From Actinomadura logoneensis (lineage in GTDB: Bacteria > Actinomycetota > Actinomycetes > Streptosporangiales > Streptosporangiaceae): DNA of 54,905 bases. This document shows positions 1 to 8,574 of this stretch, piece by piece. The stretch lies in NCBI RefSeq assembly GCF_003428695.1, contig NZ_QURH01000211.1, forward strand, positions 1-54,905, written 5' to 3'. Positions within the stretch are counted from its first letter, which is position 1; every line of letters starts with the position of its first letter. Position numbers and translations under genes: made by a program. The notes under the pieces were generated by a model. It was given only the letters and a program-made list of their open reading frames with translations. It ran no database searches and was not told where the DNA came from.

Positions 1-1503
1 CACGCCACCCAGGCGGGCGCGGCGGCCCGCTACGCCGAGCAGACCGCGCGCGCCGCCGAGGAACGGCTCGCCGTCGCCCGCACCGCCCGCGAGCTCGCCG
101 AGGCGGCCCTGACCCGGGCCGAGGCGGACGTCGCGGCGACCACGGACCGGATCGGCCAGACCGAGGCCGCGCTCGCCGAGCGCCGCTCGACCGCGGAGAC
201 CGAGAACGCCGAGGACGAGGCCGACCTCGCCGTCGCCGTCGAGGCCGCCGAGCGCTCCCGCGACCAGGTCGCGGCCCTCTGCGGCGACGAGGAGCCCGAC
301 ACCGCCCGGCTCCCCGCCGTCCAGGAGCGCGCGATGTCCCGGATCGAGGAGCTCACCGGCTTCCTCGCCGCGCTCGACGACAGCCCGCACGACGCCGGTT
401 CCGAGTTCGCCCGGACGCTGCTGCGGCGCGCGAGCGTCGTCGGCGGCTCACCGCTCGCCGTCTCGTCCGCCGACCCCGGCGACTTCGACGAACTGCTGGT
501 CACCGGCACCGAGCGGCTGGCCCCGGACGACCTGCTCATCGGCGCCGTCCACGCCCCCCACTGGACCCTGCTCACCGGCCCCACCCCCGAGGACGCGCAG
601 CCTCCCACCGAGGACACGCCCGAATCCCCCGCACCCGCCGCGGACGTACCGGAGTCCACCCCGCACGCCGCGGACACGGCGGACTCCGCTGCACACGCCG
701 CGGACGTGCCGGACTCCCCCGCGCACGCCGCAGACACACCGGACTCCGCCGCGCACACCGCGGACGTGCCGGAATCCTCTGTGGACGCCGACGACGCGCC
801 GTCCGACCCGACGAACGCCCTCCCGTCGTCCGAGCCGTCCCCGGCGCACCTCCCCGCATCACCGTCAGAACCGGCCGACGCGACGCGTCTGGAGCCGCTG
901 CCTACCGACCTGCCGGAGCCGGAGGGGACGGAGGCCACGCATCCCGCGGATCTGCACGCTCCGGAGCCCAGGCCGGCCGACGCCACGCTGGTAGACCTCG
1001 CACCGGTCGATCTGCCGGACGTGGAGCCGGACCCGACACAGGCCATGCGTCCCGCATCCGCCCCCGCCGATCTCCCCGCCCCCGAACCGAGCCCGGCGAA
1101 CGCCACGCAGCCCGCGCCGGCGCCGGCGGAGCTGCACACTTCCGAACCGGGACCGGCCGACGCCACCCTTCCGGAGCCGGTCCTTGCCGACCTGCCGAGC
1201 AACGAGCCAGGCCCGGCCGAAGCCGCGCACCCCGCAGCGGACCCGGCGGATCTGCCCGCGACCGAGGCGAGCCCGGCGGACGCCACCCTCCCAGCGCCCG
1301 TCCCCACAGAGCTGACGGCACCCGAGGCCGGACCGGCGGACGAGACGCTTCCCGCGCCCGCACCCGCGCCCTCAGACCTGGCGGGAGCAGGGGCGACGGA
1401 CGCGACGCTCCCCGCGCCCGTCCCCGCCGACGCCCCCGCCGCTCATCCCGAGGACGTCGCGCACGGCCGTCGAGAGCGGGACTCCTCGAACGACCCGGCC
1501 TAG
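1..1503 (+). CDS. Coiled-coil protein with Ala/Pro-rich repeat tail (5' partial)
   Basis: The frame is open from base 1, so the gene begins upstream and about 500 codons are visible. The first 110 residues are rich in Ala, Glu and Arg with a heptad-like pattern (AEQTARAAEERLAVARTARE), which indicates a long coiled coil. A short less-biased segment with the only Cys follows. From about residue 195 the protein is a low-complexity tail: first 10-residue repeats of the type AADVPDSPAH, then longer repeats built on PADLPxxEPxPADAT. It ends in a basic/acidic stretch. An internal ATG at 334 exists, but the coiled coil before it is plainly coding. No enzyme motif is visible. The role is unknown; a structural or surface/cytoskeletal function is only a guess. 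Confidence 0.75.
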   Translation, partial: HATQAGAAARYAEQTARAAEERLAVARTARELAEAALTRAEADVAATTDRIGQTEAALAERRSTAETENAEDEADLAVAVEAAERSRDQVAALCGDEEPDTARLPAVQERAMSRIEELTGFLAALDDSPHDAGSEFARTLLRRASVVGGSPLAVSSADPGDFDELLVTGTERLAPDDLLIGAVHAPHWTLLTGPTPEDAQPPTEDTPESPAPAADVPESTPHAADTADSAAHAADVPDSPAHAADTPDSAAHTADVPESSVDADDAPSDPTNALPSSEPSPAHLPASPSEPADATRLEPLPTDLPEPEGTEATHPADLHAPEPRPADATLVDLAPVDLPDVEPDPTQAMRPASAPADLPAPEPSPANATQPAPAPAELHTSEPGPADATLPEPVLADLPSNEPGPAEAAHPAADPADLPATEASPADATLPAPVPTELTAPEAGPADETLPAPAPAPSDLAGAGATDATLPAPVPADAPAAHPEDVAHGRRERDSSNDPA

Positions 1504-1690
1504 GCAAGGGCCTGTCTCGAGGGGCCTCGACCACACGCGCGAACGCGTGACCTGCCCGGGGAAGCGAAGCCGGAGGCGAGCGGAGCCGGGCAGATCGCGA
1601 AGCGATGCCGCGTTCGCCCAGGCACGGTCACGTAGCGAGCCCCTGGGCGAGCGGAGTGGGCCGGGGCTGCGATCAACACGGCCTGGAAAC

Positions 1691-1740
1691 GACGACACCC
1701 GCGCCGTCCTGCGGAGGCAGGAGGCGCGGGTGTTCTCGTC
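1691..1740. terminator. Bidirectional hairpin terminator
   Basis: An 11-bp perfect outer stem (ACACCCGCGCC with GGCGCGGGTGT) encloses an inner stem TCCTGC-GGAG-GCAGGA. GACG and CGTC extend it at the base. It lies between the converging coiled-coil gene and the holin-like gene. The preceding 190 bp (1504-1690) hold only GCGAGCGGAG-type intergenic repeats and no gene. Confidence 0.7.
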
Positions 1741-1759
1741 GCGGGCGGGGGCCGCTCCG

Positions 1760-2146
1760 TCAGTCGTCCTCGTCGTCGTCACCGGGGATCAGGACGTGCA
1801 GCAGCCAGCCGACGACCCCGACGACGATGGCGCCCCAGAAGGCGGGCCAGAAGCCGTCGACGTGGAAGGGGAGGTCGAACCTGCCGGCCAGGTAGCTGGT
1901 CAGCAACAGCAGCAGCGCGTTCACGACCAGGCCGATGAGCCCGAGGGTGAGGACGTAGAAGGCGCATCCGAGGGTCTTGATGATGGGCTTGAGGACGGCG
2001 TTCACCACGCCGAAGATCACCGCGACGCCGAGCAGCGTGAGCGCGCGCCTTCCGGCGCTGTCGCCGGTGACGGTGATGCCGCGGATGAGCAGTTCCGCCA
2101 CCCACAGCGCGACCGCCGTGATCGCAACCTTGATGATGATTCGCAC
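1760..2146 (-). CDS. Phage holin family / DUF360-like small membrane protein
   Basis: This 128-aa protein is almost entirely hydrophobic, with about four predicted membrane segments (near residues 5-25, 37-55, 62-85 and 98-120). It ends in an acidic tail (DDDEDD). The pattern with paired small helices, the internal GVVNAVLKPIIK motif and the length match the phage-holin-superfamily-4/DUF360 membrane proteins (PF04020 type) common in actinobacteria. These are not normally phage lysis proteins, and their function is unknown. The start is GTG, preceded by AAGGA about 8 bases upstream. The gene reads away from the neighbouring membrane protein gene in the same orientation and may share its transcript. 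Confidence 0.8.
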   Translation of the reverse strand: MRIIIKVAITAVALWVAELLIRGITVTGDSAGRRALTLLGVAVIFGVVNAVLKPIIKTLGCAFYVLTLGLIGLVVNALLLLLTSYLAGRFDLPFHVDGFWPAFWGAIVVGVVGWLLHVLIPGDDDEDD

Positions 2147-2243
2147 GACTACGATCCTTCACTCCCGGACGTGCGGCGGTCATCCCTCCGCACGGCTACT
2201 TCCACGGCCCGGTCCTCCTCTGCGAGGACGACCCGCGCCATCG

Positions 2244-2975
2244 TCACTCGGCCCTGTCGAAGAACGGGGACGCCGCGTCGATGCGCGGGCCGCCCTGCCG
2301 GGACGGTCCGCCGCGTCCGGCCACGGTCGTCGCGGCGGGATCGCCCGCCGGACGGGGCGGGCCGCCTTGACCGCCTCGCGCGGACGAGGTCGGAACCGGC
2401 CTCGGCGCACCGCCGGAAACGGGCGCACCGGCCGGAGCGGGCGCGGGAGCACCGGCCGAAGCGGGAGCACCGGCCGAAGCGGGAGCACCGGCGGGGGCGG
2501 GAGCAGGCCGGCGGCGGCGACGCCCGGGAGCGGACACGGGAGCGTCGCCCTCCGGCGCCGGTCCGGCGTTCACCGGCGCAGGGGCCTCCGACCAGCGCGG
2601 ACCGTCCCCACGGGCGGGACGGTCCGCGGTCGGGGCGTCGGCGGCGCGGCGGCCCGGACGGTCGGGTCCGTCACCGCGCCGCGCGCGGGCAAGCTGCTCC
2701 TGCAGCTCCTTCTTCTCCATCTCCAGGGTGGTCAGGGAGTCGCGCAGGTCCCGGCGGTTCGCCAGCATCCGGCCGAAGCCGACCCACAGCATGATCATCG
2801 CGAGCACGAACAGCACGGCGGTGCCCGCTCCGGCGAGGAAGACCTGCCAGAGGGAGGTGATTCCGGGGACCTGCCGGTCGAAGAGGGTCAGGTGCGCGGG
2901 ACCGGTGTCGAAGACGACGACCGCCGTGCCGAACGCGACGGCGGCGACGGCGAGGATCAGTCCGAAGAACAGCAT
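2244..2975 (-). CDS. Membrane protein, LapA/DUF1049-like N-terminus with Pro/Ala tail
   Basis: This 243-aa protein has two membrane helices: residues 1-22, and about 44-68 ending in a Trp-Val-Gly-Phe-Gly turn. A short coiled coil (about 72-100; LTTLEMEKKELQEQLARAR) follows. That layout (two TM segments, then a cytoplasmic coiled coil) is typical of LapA-domain/DUF1049 proteins. The remaining 140 residues are low-complexity Pro/Ala/Gly/Arg, including SAGAPASAGAP repeats. The ribosome binding site GGAGAGGAG lies 9 bases before the ATG. It is the upstream gene of a two-gene minus-strand set with the holin-like protein. Function is unknown; envelope stress or scaffold roles are only inferred from the family. 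Confidence 0.7.
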   Translation of the reverse strand: MLFFGLILAVAAVAFGTAVVVFDTGPAHLTLFDRQVPGITSLWQVFLAGAGTAVLFVLAMIMLWVGFGRMLANRRDLRDSLTTLEMEKKELQEQLARARRGDGPDRPGRRAADAPTADRPARGDGPRWSEAPAPVNAGPAPEGDAPVSAPGRRRRRPAPAPAGAPASAGAPASAGAPAPAPAGAPVSGGAPRPVPTSSARGGQGGPPRPAGDPAATTVAGRGGPSRQGGPRIDAASPFFDRAE

Positions 2976-3155
2976 CTGGGCGTTCTCCTCTCCTGTAGCG
3001 GGGGTGCCCCACCATGCCAGAAGTCGCCCGTTCTATGCCCATTTCCGAAGATTTGTGCAGGTCAGCCCGGTTGACGGAAGCCCGGCCGGGGTAAGGGTCG
3101 TTCCCGAGCCACGTTTCGGTCCGGTCGCGGTCCGGCCGGAAGGAGGGACCCCCTG

Positions 3156-3815
3156 ATGACGATCCCGCAGGCCGTCGTCTTCGACATGGACGGCGTGCTG
3201 GTCGACTCCGAGCCGGTGTGGGAGGAGGTCCGCCGCGGCTACGTCGCCGACAGGGGCGGAACCTGGCACTCCGACACCCAGGAGCGGCTCATGGGCATGA
3301 ACACCCCCGAGTGGGCCGCGTACCTGGCCACGGACGTGATCGGCGGCGACGCCACGGCCGAGCAGGTCGCCTACGAGGTCGTGGACCGGATGTCCCGCCG
3401 CTACGCCGACGAGGTCCCGGTGATGCCGGGCGCCGTCGAGGCCGTCGAGCGGCTGGCGGAGTTCCGGCCGCTCGGGGTCGCCAGCTCGTCGCCGCGCGTC
3501 CTGATCGAGCTCGTGCTGGGCCGCCTCGGCATCGCCGGGCGCTTCCGCACGCTGGTCTCCACCGAGGACGTCGACCTGGGCAAACCCGCCCCGGACGGCT
3601 ACCTCGCCGCCGCCGCGCGGCTGGAGGTCGCGGCCGAGGCGTGCGTGGCGGTCGAGGACTCCAGCAACGGCCTCCGCTCGGCGCACGCGGCCGGGATGCG
3701 GGTCGTCGCCGTCCCCCACCCGCGCTATCCCCCGGCGGAGGACGCGCTGGCGCTCGCGTCCCTGAAGATCAGTTCGCTGGACGAACTCACACCGACCGTC
3801 CTCAGGGACCTCTAG
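3156..3815 (+). CDS. HAD-family phosphatase (beta-phosphoglucomutase-like)
   Basis: A 219-aa HAD hydrolase of subclass IA. Motif I is DMDGVLVDSE (nucleophile Asp10, acid Asp12). Motif II is the Ser-rich ASSSP stretch. The conserved Lys lies in GKPAPDGYL, and the metal-binding Asp in VEDSSNG. A helical cap occupies about residues 15-90. The combination FDMDGVLVDSEP plus GKPAPDGY is characteristic of phosphoglycolate/beta-phosphoglucomutase-like sugar phosphatases; the exact substrate cannot be read from sequence. A strong AGGAGGG ribosome binding site precedes the ATG. It is flanked by a divergent membrane-protein gene and the recQ gene, with no obvious operon partner. Confidence 0.88.
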   Translation: MTIPQAVVFDMDGVLVDSEPVWEEVRRGYVADRGGTWHSDTQERLMGMNTPEWAAYLATDVIGGDATAEQVAYEVVDRMSRRYADEVPVMPGAVEAVERLAEFRPLGVASSSPRVLIELVLGRLGIAGRFRTLVSTEDVDLGKPAPDGYLAAAARLEVAAEACVAVEDSSNGLRSAHAAGMRVVAVPHPRYPPAEDALALASLKISSLDELTPTVLRDL

Positions 3816-4128
3816 CCCATCCCCTGGAACCCGGCGGCCGACCGTCCCCGACGGCCCGGCCGCCCTTCCCCGCACGCCCCGCACCCGAACGCCCATCGGC
3901 CAGGACCGGAACGCCCATCGGCCAGGACCGGAACGGCCATCGGCCAGCGCGCACGCGGCCTTCAGAGGTCTGCGGGCGGCCCACGGCCAGTGCGCAGGCG
4001 GCCTTCGGGCAGTGCCTGGACGGCGATCAAGGAGCGCCTGGACGGCTTCGGCGGGTGCCCGGTCCGTCCCGTCGGCGGAGGTTGTCCACAGGTCGGCGGG
4101 AAGGGCCTCGGCTGTCGGCGGGCGCTCA
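3816..4128. other. Non-coding gap with 22-bp tandem repeats
   Basis: No gene is supported here. Three near-identical 22-bp units (GGAACGCCCATCGGCCAGGA plus CC) lie at 3886-3951. Looser copies of GGCCAGTGC/GGCAGTGCC follow to about 4020. Confidence 0.6.
3886..3951. repeat. 22-bp tandem repeat, three copies
   Basis: Units start at 3886, 3908 and 3930. The first two differ at one base and the third at a few. The repeat lies in the gap between the HAD phosphatase and recQ. Confidence 0.8.
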
Positions 4129-4140
4129 TAGTATGACTCG
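4129..4140 (+). promoter_or_regulatory. Leaderless-type -10 element of recQ
   Basis: TAGTAT (4129-4134, matching TAnnnT) is followed by six bases and then the GTG start. There is no Shine-Dalgarno sequence, so the mRNA probably begins at or next to the start codon. No good -35 is seen. Confidence 0.5.
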
Positions 4141-6129
4141 GTGGCTTCTCCCGAGGACGACGGGTTCCCGCCCCCGTACGACGAGTACCTGAGCGAGGCC
4201 GACCTCGCCTACGCCGACGAGGGCCTCCCTCCGCCGGACTTCGACGCGTACGGCGAGCCGGGTCCCGGACCCGCCGAGCGCGGCGAGCTCCCGCCGCCGC
4301 ACCCCGAGTACGGCACGCCCATCGAGGTGCTGCGCCGCGTCTTCGGCTACGACGCGTTCCGGGACGGCCAGCAGGAGATCATCGAGCACGTCGCGGACGG
4401 CGGCGACGCGCTCGTGCTGATGCCGACCGGCGGCGGCAAGTCGCTGTGCTACCAGATCCCCGCGCTGGTCCGGAAGGGCGTCGGCGTGGTGATCTCCCCG
4501 CTGATCGCCCTCATGCAGGACCAGGTGGACGCGCTGCGCGCGCTCGGCGTCCGCGCCGGCTTCCTCAACTCCACCCAGGACTTCGAGGAGCGCCGCGTCG
4601 TCGAGGCCCAGTTCCTCCAGGGCGAGCTCGACCTGCTCTACCTCGCGCCCGAGCGGCTGCGCGTCCCGGCGACGGTCGAGCTGCTCGACCGGGGCACGAT
4701 CGCGCTGTTCGCGATCGACGAGGCGCACTGCGTGTCGCAGTGGGGGCACGACTTCCGGCCCGACTACCTCATGCTGTCCCACCTGCACGAACGCTGGCCG
4801 GACGTGCCGCGCATCGCGCTCACCGCGACCGCCACCCCGGCCACCCGGCAGGAGATCGCGACCCGGCTGAAGCTCACCGACGCCCGGCACTTCGTCGCGT
4901 CCTTCGACCGGCCGAACATCCAGTACCGGATCGTCCCGAAGAGCGACCCGAAGCGGCAGCTCCTCCAGCTGCTGAAGACCGAGCACGCCGGTGACGCGGG
5001 CATCGTGTACTGCCTGTCCCGCTCGTCGGTGGAGAAGACGGCCGAGTTCCTGACCGCGAACGGCGTCGAGGCGATCCCGTACCACGCGGGCCTCGACGCG
5101 CCCGTCCGCGCCGCGAACCAGTCCCGCTTCCTGCGCGAGGACGGCCTGGTCGTCTGCGCGACGATCGCGTTCGGGATGGGCATCGACAAGCCGGACGTCC
5201 GGTTCGTCGCGCACCTCGACCTGCCGAAGTCCGTCGAGGGCTACTACCAGGAGACCGGGCGCGCCGGACGCGACGGCCTGCCGTCCACCGCCTGGCTCGC
5301 CTACGGCCTCCAGGACGTCGTCAACCTGCGCAAGTTCATCGACGGCTCGGAGGGCGACGAGCAGCACCGGCGCCGCCAGGCCCTCCACCTCGACTCGATG
5401 CTCGCGCTGTGCGAGACGGTCGAGTGCCGACGCGTCCAGCTGCTGAACTACTTCGGGCAGCCGTCCGAGCCGTGCGGCAACTGCGACACCTGCCTGTCCC
5501 CGCCCGAGTCCTGGGACGGGACGATCCCGGCGCAGAAGGTGCTGTCCACGATCGTCCGGCTGGAGCGCGAGCGGCGGCAGAAGTTCGGCGCGAGCCACAT
5601 CGTCGACATCCTGGTCGGCAAGAAGAACGCCAAGGTCATCCAGTTCGACCACGACTCGCTGTCGGTCTTCGGCGTCGGCTCGGACCTGCGCGACGTGGAG
5701 TGGCGCGGCGTGATCCGGCAGCTCCTCGCGCAGGGCCTGCTCGCGGTCGAGAGCAACCACGGCACCCTCGTGCTCACCGAGCAGAGCGCCACGGTGCTGC
5801 GCGGCGACCGCCGGGTCCTGATGCGCCGCGAACCCGAACGCGCGACCCCGGCGAAGGCCGCCGCGAAGTCGACCCGCGAGCGCAAGGCCGCCGTCGAGCT
5901 GCCCGCCGAGGCCATGCCGCTCTTCGAGCGCCTGCGCGCCTGGCGCGCGGCGACGGCCAAGGAGCAGGGCGTCCCCGCCTACGTCATCTTCCACGACGCG
6001 ACCCTGCGCGAGATCGCCACGGCCAACCCCACGTCCCTCGCCGAGCTCAGCACCATCAGCGGCGTCGGCGAGAACAAGCTCGCCAAGTTCGGCGACCAGG
6101 TCCTGGAGGTCCTCACCACCGAACCCTGA
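4141..6129 (+). CDS. recQ: ATP-dependent DNA helicase RecQ
   Basis: A 662-aa superfamily-2 3'-5' DNA helicase used in recombination and repair. The Walker A motif is MPTGGGKS with Lys at about residue 100. The Walker B DEAH box is at 193-196, followed by the RecQ aromatic-rich loop CVSQWGHDFRPDY. Motif VI is QETGRAGRDG. The RecQ zinc-binding domain shows paired cysteines (CGNCDTCL). A winged-helix region follows, and the C-terminus carries one HRDC domain (about 585-660, ending SGVGENKLAKFGDQVLEVL). The first 60 residues are an acidic, Pro/Asp-rich extension absent from E. coli RecQ. The GTG start is set by the -10 element six bases upstream. It is transcribed alone. Confidence 0.96.
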   Translation: MASPEDDGFPPPYDEYLSEADLAYADEGLPPPDFDAYGEPGPGPAERGELPPPHPEYGTPIEVLRRVFGYDAFRDGQQEIIEHVADGGDALVLMPTGGGKSLCYQIPALVRKGVGVVISPLIALMQDQVDALRALGVRAGFLNSTQDFEERRVVEAQFLQGELDLLYLAPERLRVPATVELLDRGTIALFAIDEAHCVSQWGHDFRPDYLMLSHLHERWPDVPRIALTATATPATRQEIATRLKLTDARHFVASFDRPNIQYRIVPKSDPKRQLLQLLKTEHAGDAGIVYCLSRSSVEKTAEFLTANGVEAIPYHAGLDAPVRAANQSRFLREDGLVVCATIAFGMGIDKPDVRFVAHLDLPKSVEGYYQETGRAGRDGLPSTAWLAYGLQDVVNLRKFIDGSEGDEQHRRRQALHLDSMLALCETVECRRVQLLNYFGQPSEPCGNCDTCLSPPESWDGTIPAQKVLSTIVRLERERRQKFGASHIVDILVGKKNAKVIQFDHDSLSVFGVGSDLRDVEWRGVIRQLLAQGLLAVESNHGTLVLTEQSATVLRGDRRVLMRREPERATPAKAAAKSTRERKAAVELPAEAMPLFERLRAWRAATAKEQGVPAYVIFHDATLREIATANPTSLAELSTISGVGENKLAKFGDQVLEVLTTEP

Positions 6130-6616
6130 CCCGCAGCCACCCCGACCACCCGCCGACCCGCCCGGACACACCGGCCGCCCGCCGACCCGCCCGGACTCCC
6201 CGGCCGCCCGCCGACCCGCCCGGACACACCGGCCGCCCACCGGCCCGCCCGGACACACGGCCCGCCTGGACACACGGACCGGCCAGGAGGCCGGAAGGGC
6301 CGGCCGCCGGTCGATGCGTCCGCGCGGACGCGGATGGCCGACGGTGACCGCCGGCCCCCAGTCGCCAGTCAGCCGCGCTGCCCGGTCAGCCCGGTCGTCC
6401 GTCAGCCGCAGTGCTCCGTCGACCGCGGGATCAGGCGACCGCGGGATCAGTCGGCCACGGTGGCCCTTCAGCCACGGTGGTCCATCAGTCCCGGTGATCC
6501 ATCACCCCCCGGTGATCCGTCAGTCCCGGTGCTCCGTCAGCAGCAGGCTCAGTCGGCACTGATCGTCGAGCAGTCCGGCGGTCCGTCAGTCCGGCGGGGG
6601 TCCGTCAGCCGTGGGG
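6130..6616. other. 487-bp non-coding gap filled with degenerate repeats
   Basis: No gene is supported. The left part holds a 29-bp tandem repeat (6153-6275). The right part (about 6340-6610) holds irregular copies of a GGTGATCCGTCAGTCCCGG-like unit. It separates the converging recQ and add genes. Confidence 0.6.
6153..6275. repeat. 29-bp tandem repeat, three copies plus partial
   Basis: Units begin at 6153, 6182 and 6211 (CCGACCCGCCCGGACACACC followed by GGCCGCCCG). A fourth, shortened and diverged copy starts at about 6240. Confidence 0.8.
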
Positions 6617-7663
6617 TCAGTCGGCGGCGTCGGCCGGGGTGGCGGCGGTCGCGGCGGCCGTCGCCGCGTACTCGTCCAGTTCGGCCAGGTAGGCGTCCTT
6701 GGCGGCGCGCGGGAGCCAGGCGATCTCGAAGGCGTTGCGCTCGAAGCGGAGGACCTCGTCGCGGGTCAGGTCCAGCTTGCGCTGGACGGCCTGGAGGTTC
6801 TCGGTGACGTAGGCGAGGAAGTAGGCGGGGTCGTCGGAGTTGATCGTCACCTTGAGCCCGAGGTCGAGCATCCGGCGGATCTCGGCGGCCTTCATGTCGG
6901 ACGTCACGAAGCCGTTCGACACCGGGCAGACGGTGAAGCCGAGGCCCCGGCGGCCGATCTCCTCGGTGAGCCACTCGTCCTCGAGGGCGTTGGAGCCGTG
7001 GTCGATGCGGTCGACGCCGAGGACGTCCAGGCACTGCCGGATGTGCTCGTGGGTGTCGGGCTGGTCGATGTCGCAGTGCGCGGTGAGCAGGTAGCCCTCC
7101 CGGCGCGCCCGCGCGAACACCTTCTCGAACTTCACCGGCGGGTTGCCGCGCTCGTCGGAGTCCAGGCCGACGCCGACGATCCACTCGCGGTACGGCAGCG
7201 ACTCCAGGAGCGTCGCCATCGCGTACTCGGCGGAGAAGTCCCGCAGGAAGCACATGATCAGCTGGGCGCGGACGCCGTGCAGCCGCTCGCCGTCCATGAT
7301 CGCCCGGCGCAGCCCGCGGATCACGATGTCGAACGGCACGCCCCGCGAGGTGTGCGCCTGCGGGTCGAAGAAGATCTCCGCGTACCGGACGTTCTGCGAC
7401 GCGGCCTTGGTCAGGTAGGCGGTGGCCAGGTCGTAGAAGTCCTGCTCGGTCAGCAGGACGTTCATGCTCTCGTAGTAGCCGACCAGGAAGGACGTGAGGC
7501 TGTCGAAGTTGTAGGCGTTGCGGGCCTCCTCGACCGTCCGGTACGGCATCCTCACGTTGTTGCGCTCGGCGAGCAGCATCTTGAGCTCGGGTTCGAGGGT
7601 GCCCTCGATGTGCAGGTGCAGCTCGCACTTGGGCATTCCGGCGATGAACGCGTCCAAGGCCAT
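6617..7663 (-). CDS. add: Adenosine deaminase
   Basis: A 348-aa metal-dependent purine hydrolase of the amidohydrolase superfamily, converting adenosine to inosine in purine salvage. The zinc-binding HxH is in CELHLHIEGTLEP (His16, His18). The central zinc His is in LLTAHCD. The catalytic region HGSNALEDE and the SDDP motif (NSDDPAYF) near the C-terminus are intact. Family members such as adenosine deaminase-like proteins may prefer other aminopurines, for example adenine; the substrate is inferred. The ATG at 7661-7663 is preceded by an ideal GGAGGAGG ribosome binding site, which fixes the start although the frame stays open further upstream. Confidence 0.92.
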   Translation of the reverse strand: MALDAFIAGMPKCELHLHIEGTLEPELKMLLAERNNVRMPYRTVEEARNAYNFDSLTSFLVGYYESMNVLLTEQDFYDLATAYLTKAASQNVRYAEIFFDPQAHTSRGVPFDIVIRGLRRAIMDGERLHGVRAQLIMCFLRDFSAEYAMATLLESLPYREWIVGVGLDSDERGNPPVKFEKVFARARREGYLLTAHCDIDQPDTHEHIRQCLDVLGVDRIDHGSNALEDEWLTEEIGRRGLGFTVCPVSNGFVTSDMKAAEIRRMLDLGLKVTINSDDPAYFLAYVTENLQAVQRKLDLTRDEVLRFERNAFEIAWLPRAAKDAYLAELDEYAATAAATAATPADAAD

Positions 7664-7749
7664 CCTCCTCCGGGTCCGTCCCGTCCGTCCGAGCGTAACC
7701 CGGCAGGTCACGACGGGTTCGGGGCGGCCCCGGGGCGGCTTTCCGGCCA

Positions 7750-7768
7750 TTCTCAGGTTTTTCTCAGG
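7750..7768 (+). promoter_or_regulatory. Direct repeats, OmpR/PhoB-type regulator box
   Basis: Two identical TTCTCAGG octamers start exactly 11 bp apart (7750 and 7761), one helical turn. This is the classic spacing for OmpR-family response regulators. They lie 46 bp before the start of the secreted protein gene. Confidence 0.5.
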
Positions 7769-7813
7769 GTCTTCCCGGCCCAACTTCCAGGACGGTCGGG
7801 TTCGCTGGGTGCC

Positions 7814-8320
7814 ATGAGAGCCAACAAGAAGACGATGGCGGCCGGTGTCGCCGCCGCTGGTTTGCTCGGTGTAGGTCTGTACGCCGCGGTTCCCGCCTTC
7901 GCGGCGAACCCGTCCCCGTCCCCGTCCGCGTCCGGAAAGGCGCACGACGGAAAGGGCCACGACGGCGGCCACTGGCGTCACGGCGGCAAGGACGGGATGC
8001 GCGGGCACGGCGGCTTCGGCGGCGGCATGCGCGGCGTCCATGGCGAGGCCACCGTGAAGGCCAAGGACAACACGTTCAAGCTGGTCTCCTGGCAGCGCGG
8101 CCAGGTCACCGGCAAGTCCGGCACCACCCTGACCGTGAAGAGCGCGGACGGCGTGAGCTGGACGTGGACGGTCAACGGCAAGACCCGGGTCATGAAGGCC
8201 CGCGCCAAGGCCGACCTGAACGCCGTGGCGAACGGCGACCAGGTCGTGGTGTTCGGCGACCGGACCGGCGACGTCCGCACCGCCCTCGCCGTCCGCGAGC
8301 CGCAGAAGAAGCCGAACTGA
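7814..8320 (+). CDS. Secreted DUF5666-like protein
   Basis: A 168-aa exported protein. The N-terminus MRANKKT, a hydrophobic Ala/Gly/Leu/Val stretch and VPAFAANP form a signal peptide with likely cleavage after AFA. The next 45 residues are His/Gly/Lys-rich low complexity (GHDGGHWRHGGKDGMRGHGG), which could bind metal. From about residue 80 to the end the sequence resembles the small beta-barrel DUF5666 domain (GEATVKAKDNTFKLVSWQRG, then GDQVVVFGDRTGDVRTALAV). The TTCTCAGG repeats upstream suggest control by a response regulator. Family proteins have no known enzymatic activity. Confidence 0.8.
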   Translation: MRANKKTMAAGVAAAGLLGVGLYAAVPAFAANPSPSPSASGKAHDGKGHDGGHWRHGGKDGMRGHGGFGGGMRGVHGEATVKAKDNTFKLVSWQRGQVTGKSGTTLTVKSADGVSWTWTVNGKTRVMKARAKADLNAVANGDQVVVFGDRTGDVRTALAVREPQKKPN

Positions 8321-8476
8321 CCCGGCCGGCCGCCGCATCGCTCATGTAGCCGACGGCGCGGCGCGGAGCCCGTTGCCCGCCCTCCGCAGGGGGACGAGAC
8401 GCGACGCGGCCATCAGCCCCGCGCCGCCGCCGTCCATCCACGAGCACCGCGGAACAGCCCGGCCGACCTTCCGGCC

Positions 8477-8564
8477 GCGCCGCGTCGGCCGTGCCGCGTC
8501 GGACGTGCCGCGTCGGACGTGCCGCGTCGGAGTTGCCGCGTTGGGGGGACGTGCCGCGTCGGAC
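8477..8564. repeat. 14-bp GTGCCGCGTCGGAC tandem repeat
   Basis: About five copies of GTGCCGCGTCGGAC. Three are nearly perfect in a row (8491-8532), with diverged copies on both sides. They sit in the 254-bp gap after the secreted DUF5666-like gene; the gap has no gene. Confidence 0.75.
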
Positions 8565-8574
8565 GGTCCGGTGG

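Noticed and set aside
4126..6273. Long minus-strand open frame (715 codons) antisense to recQ
   Set aside because: It mirrors recQ codons, has no domain, ribosome binding site or plausible composition, and is a typical high-GC shadow frame.
6340..6610. Possible CRISPR array in the repeats before add
   Set aside because: Units vary in length and sequence, there is no constant repeat with unique spacers, and no cas genes are present.
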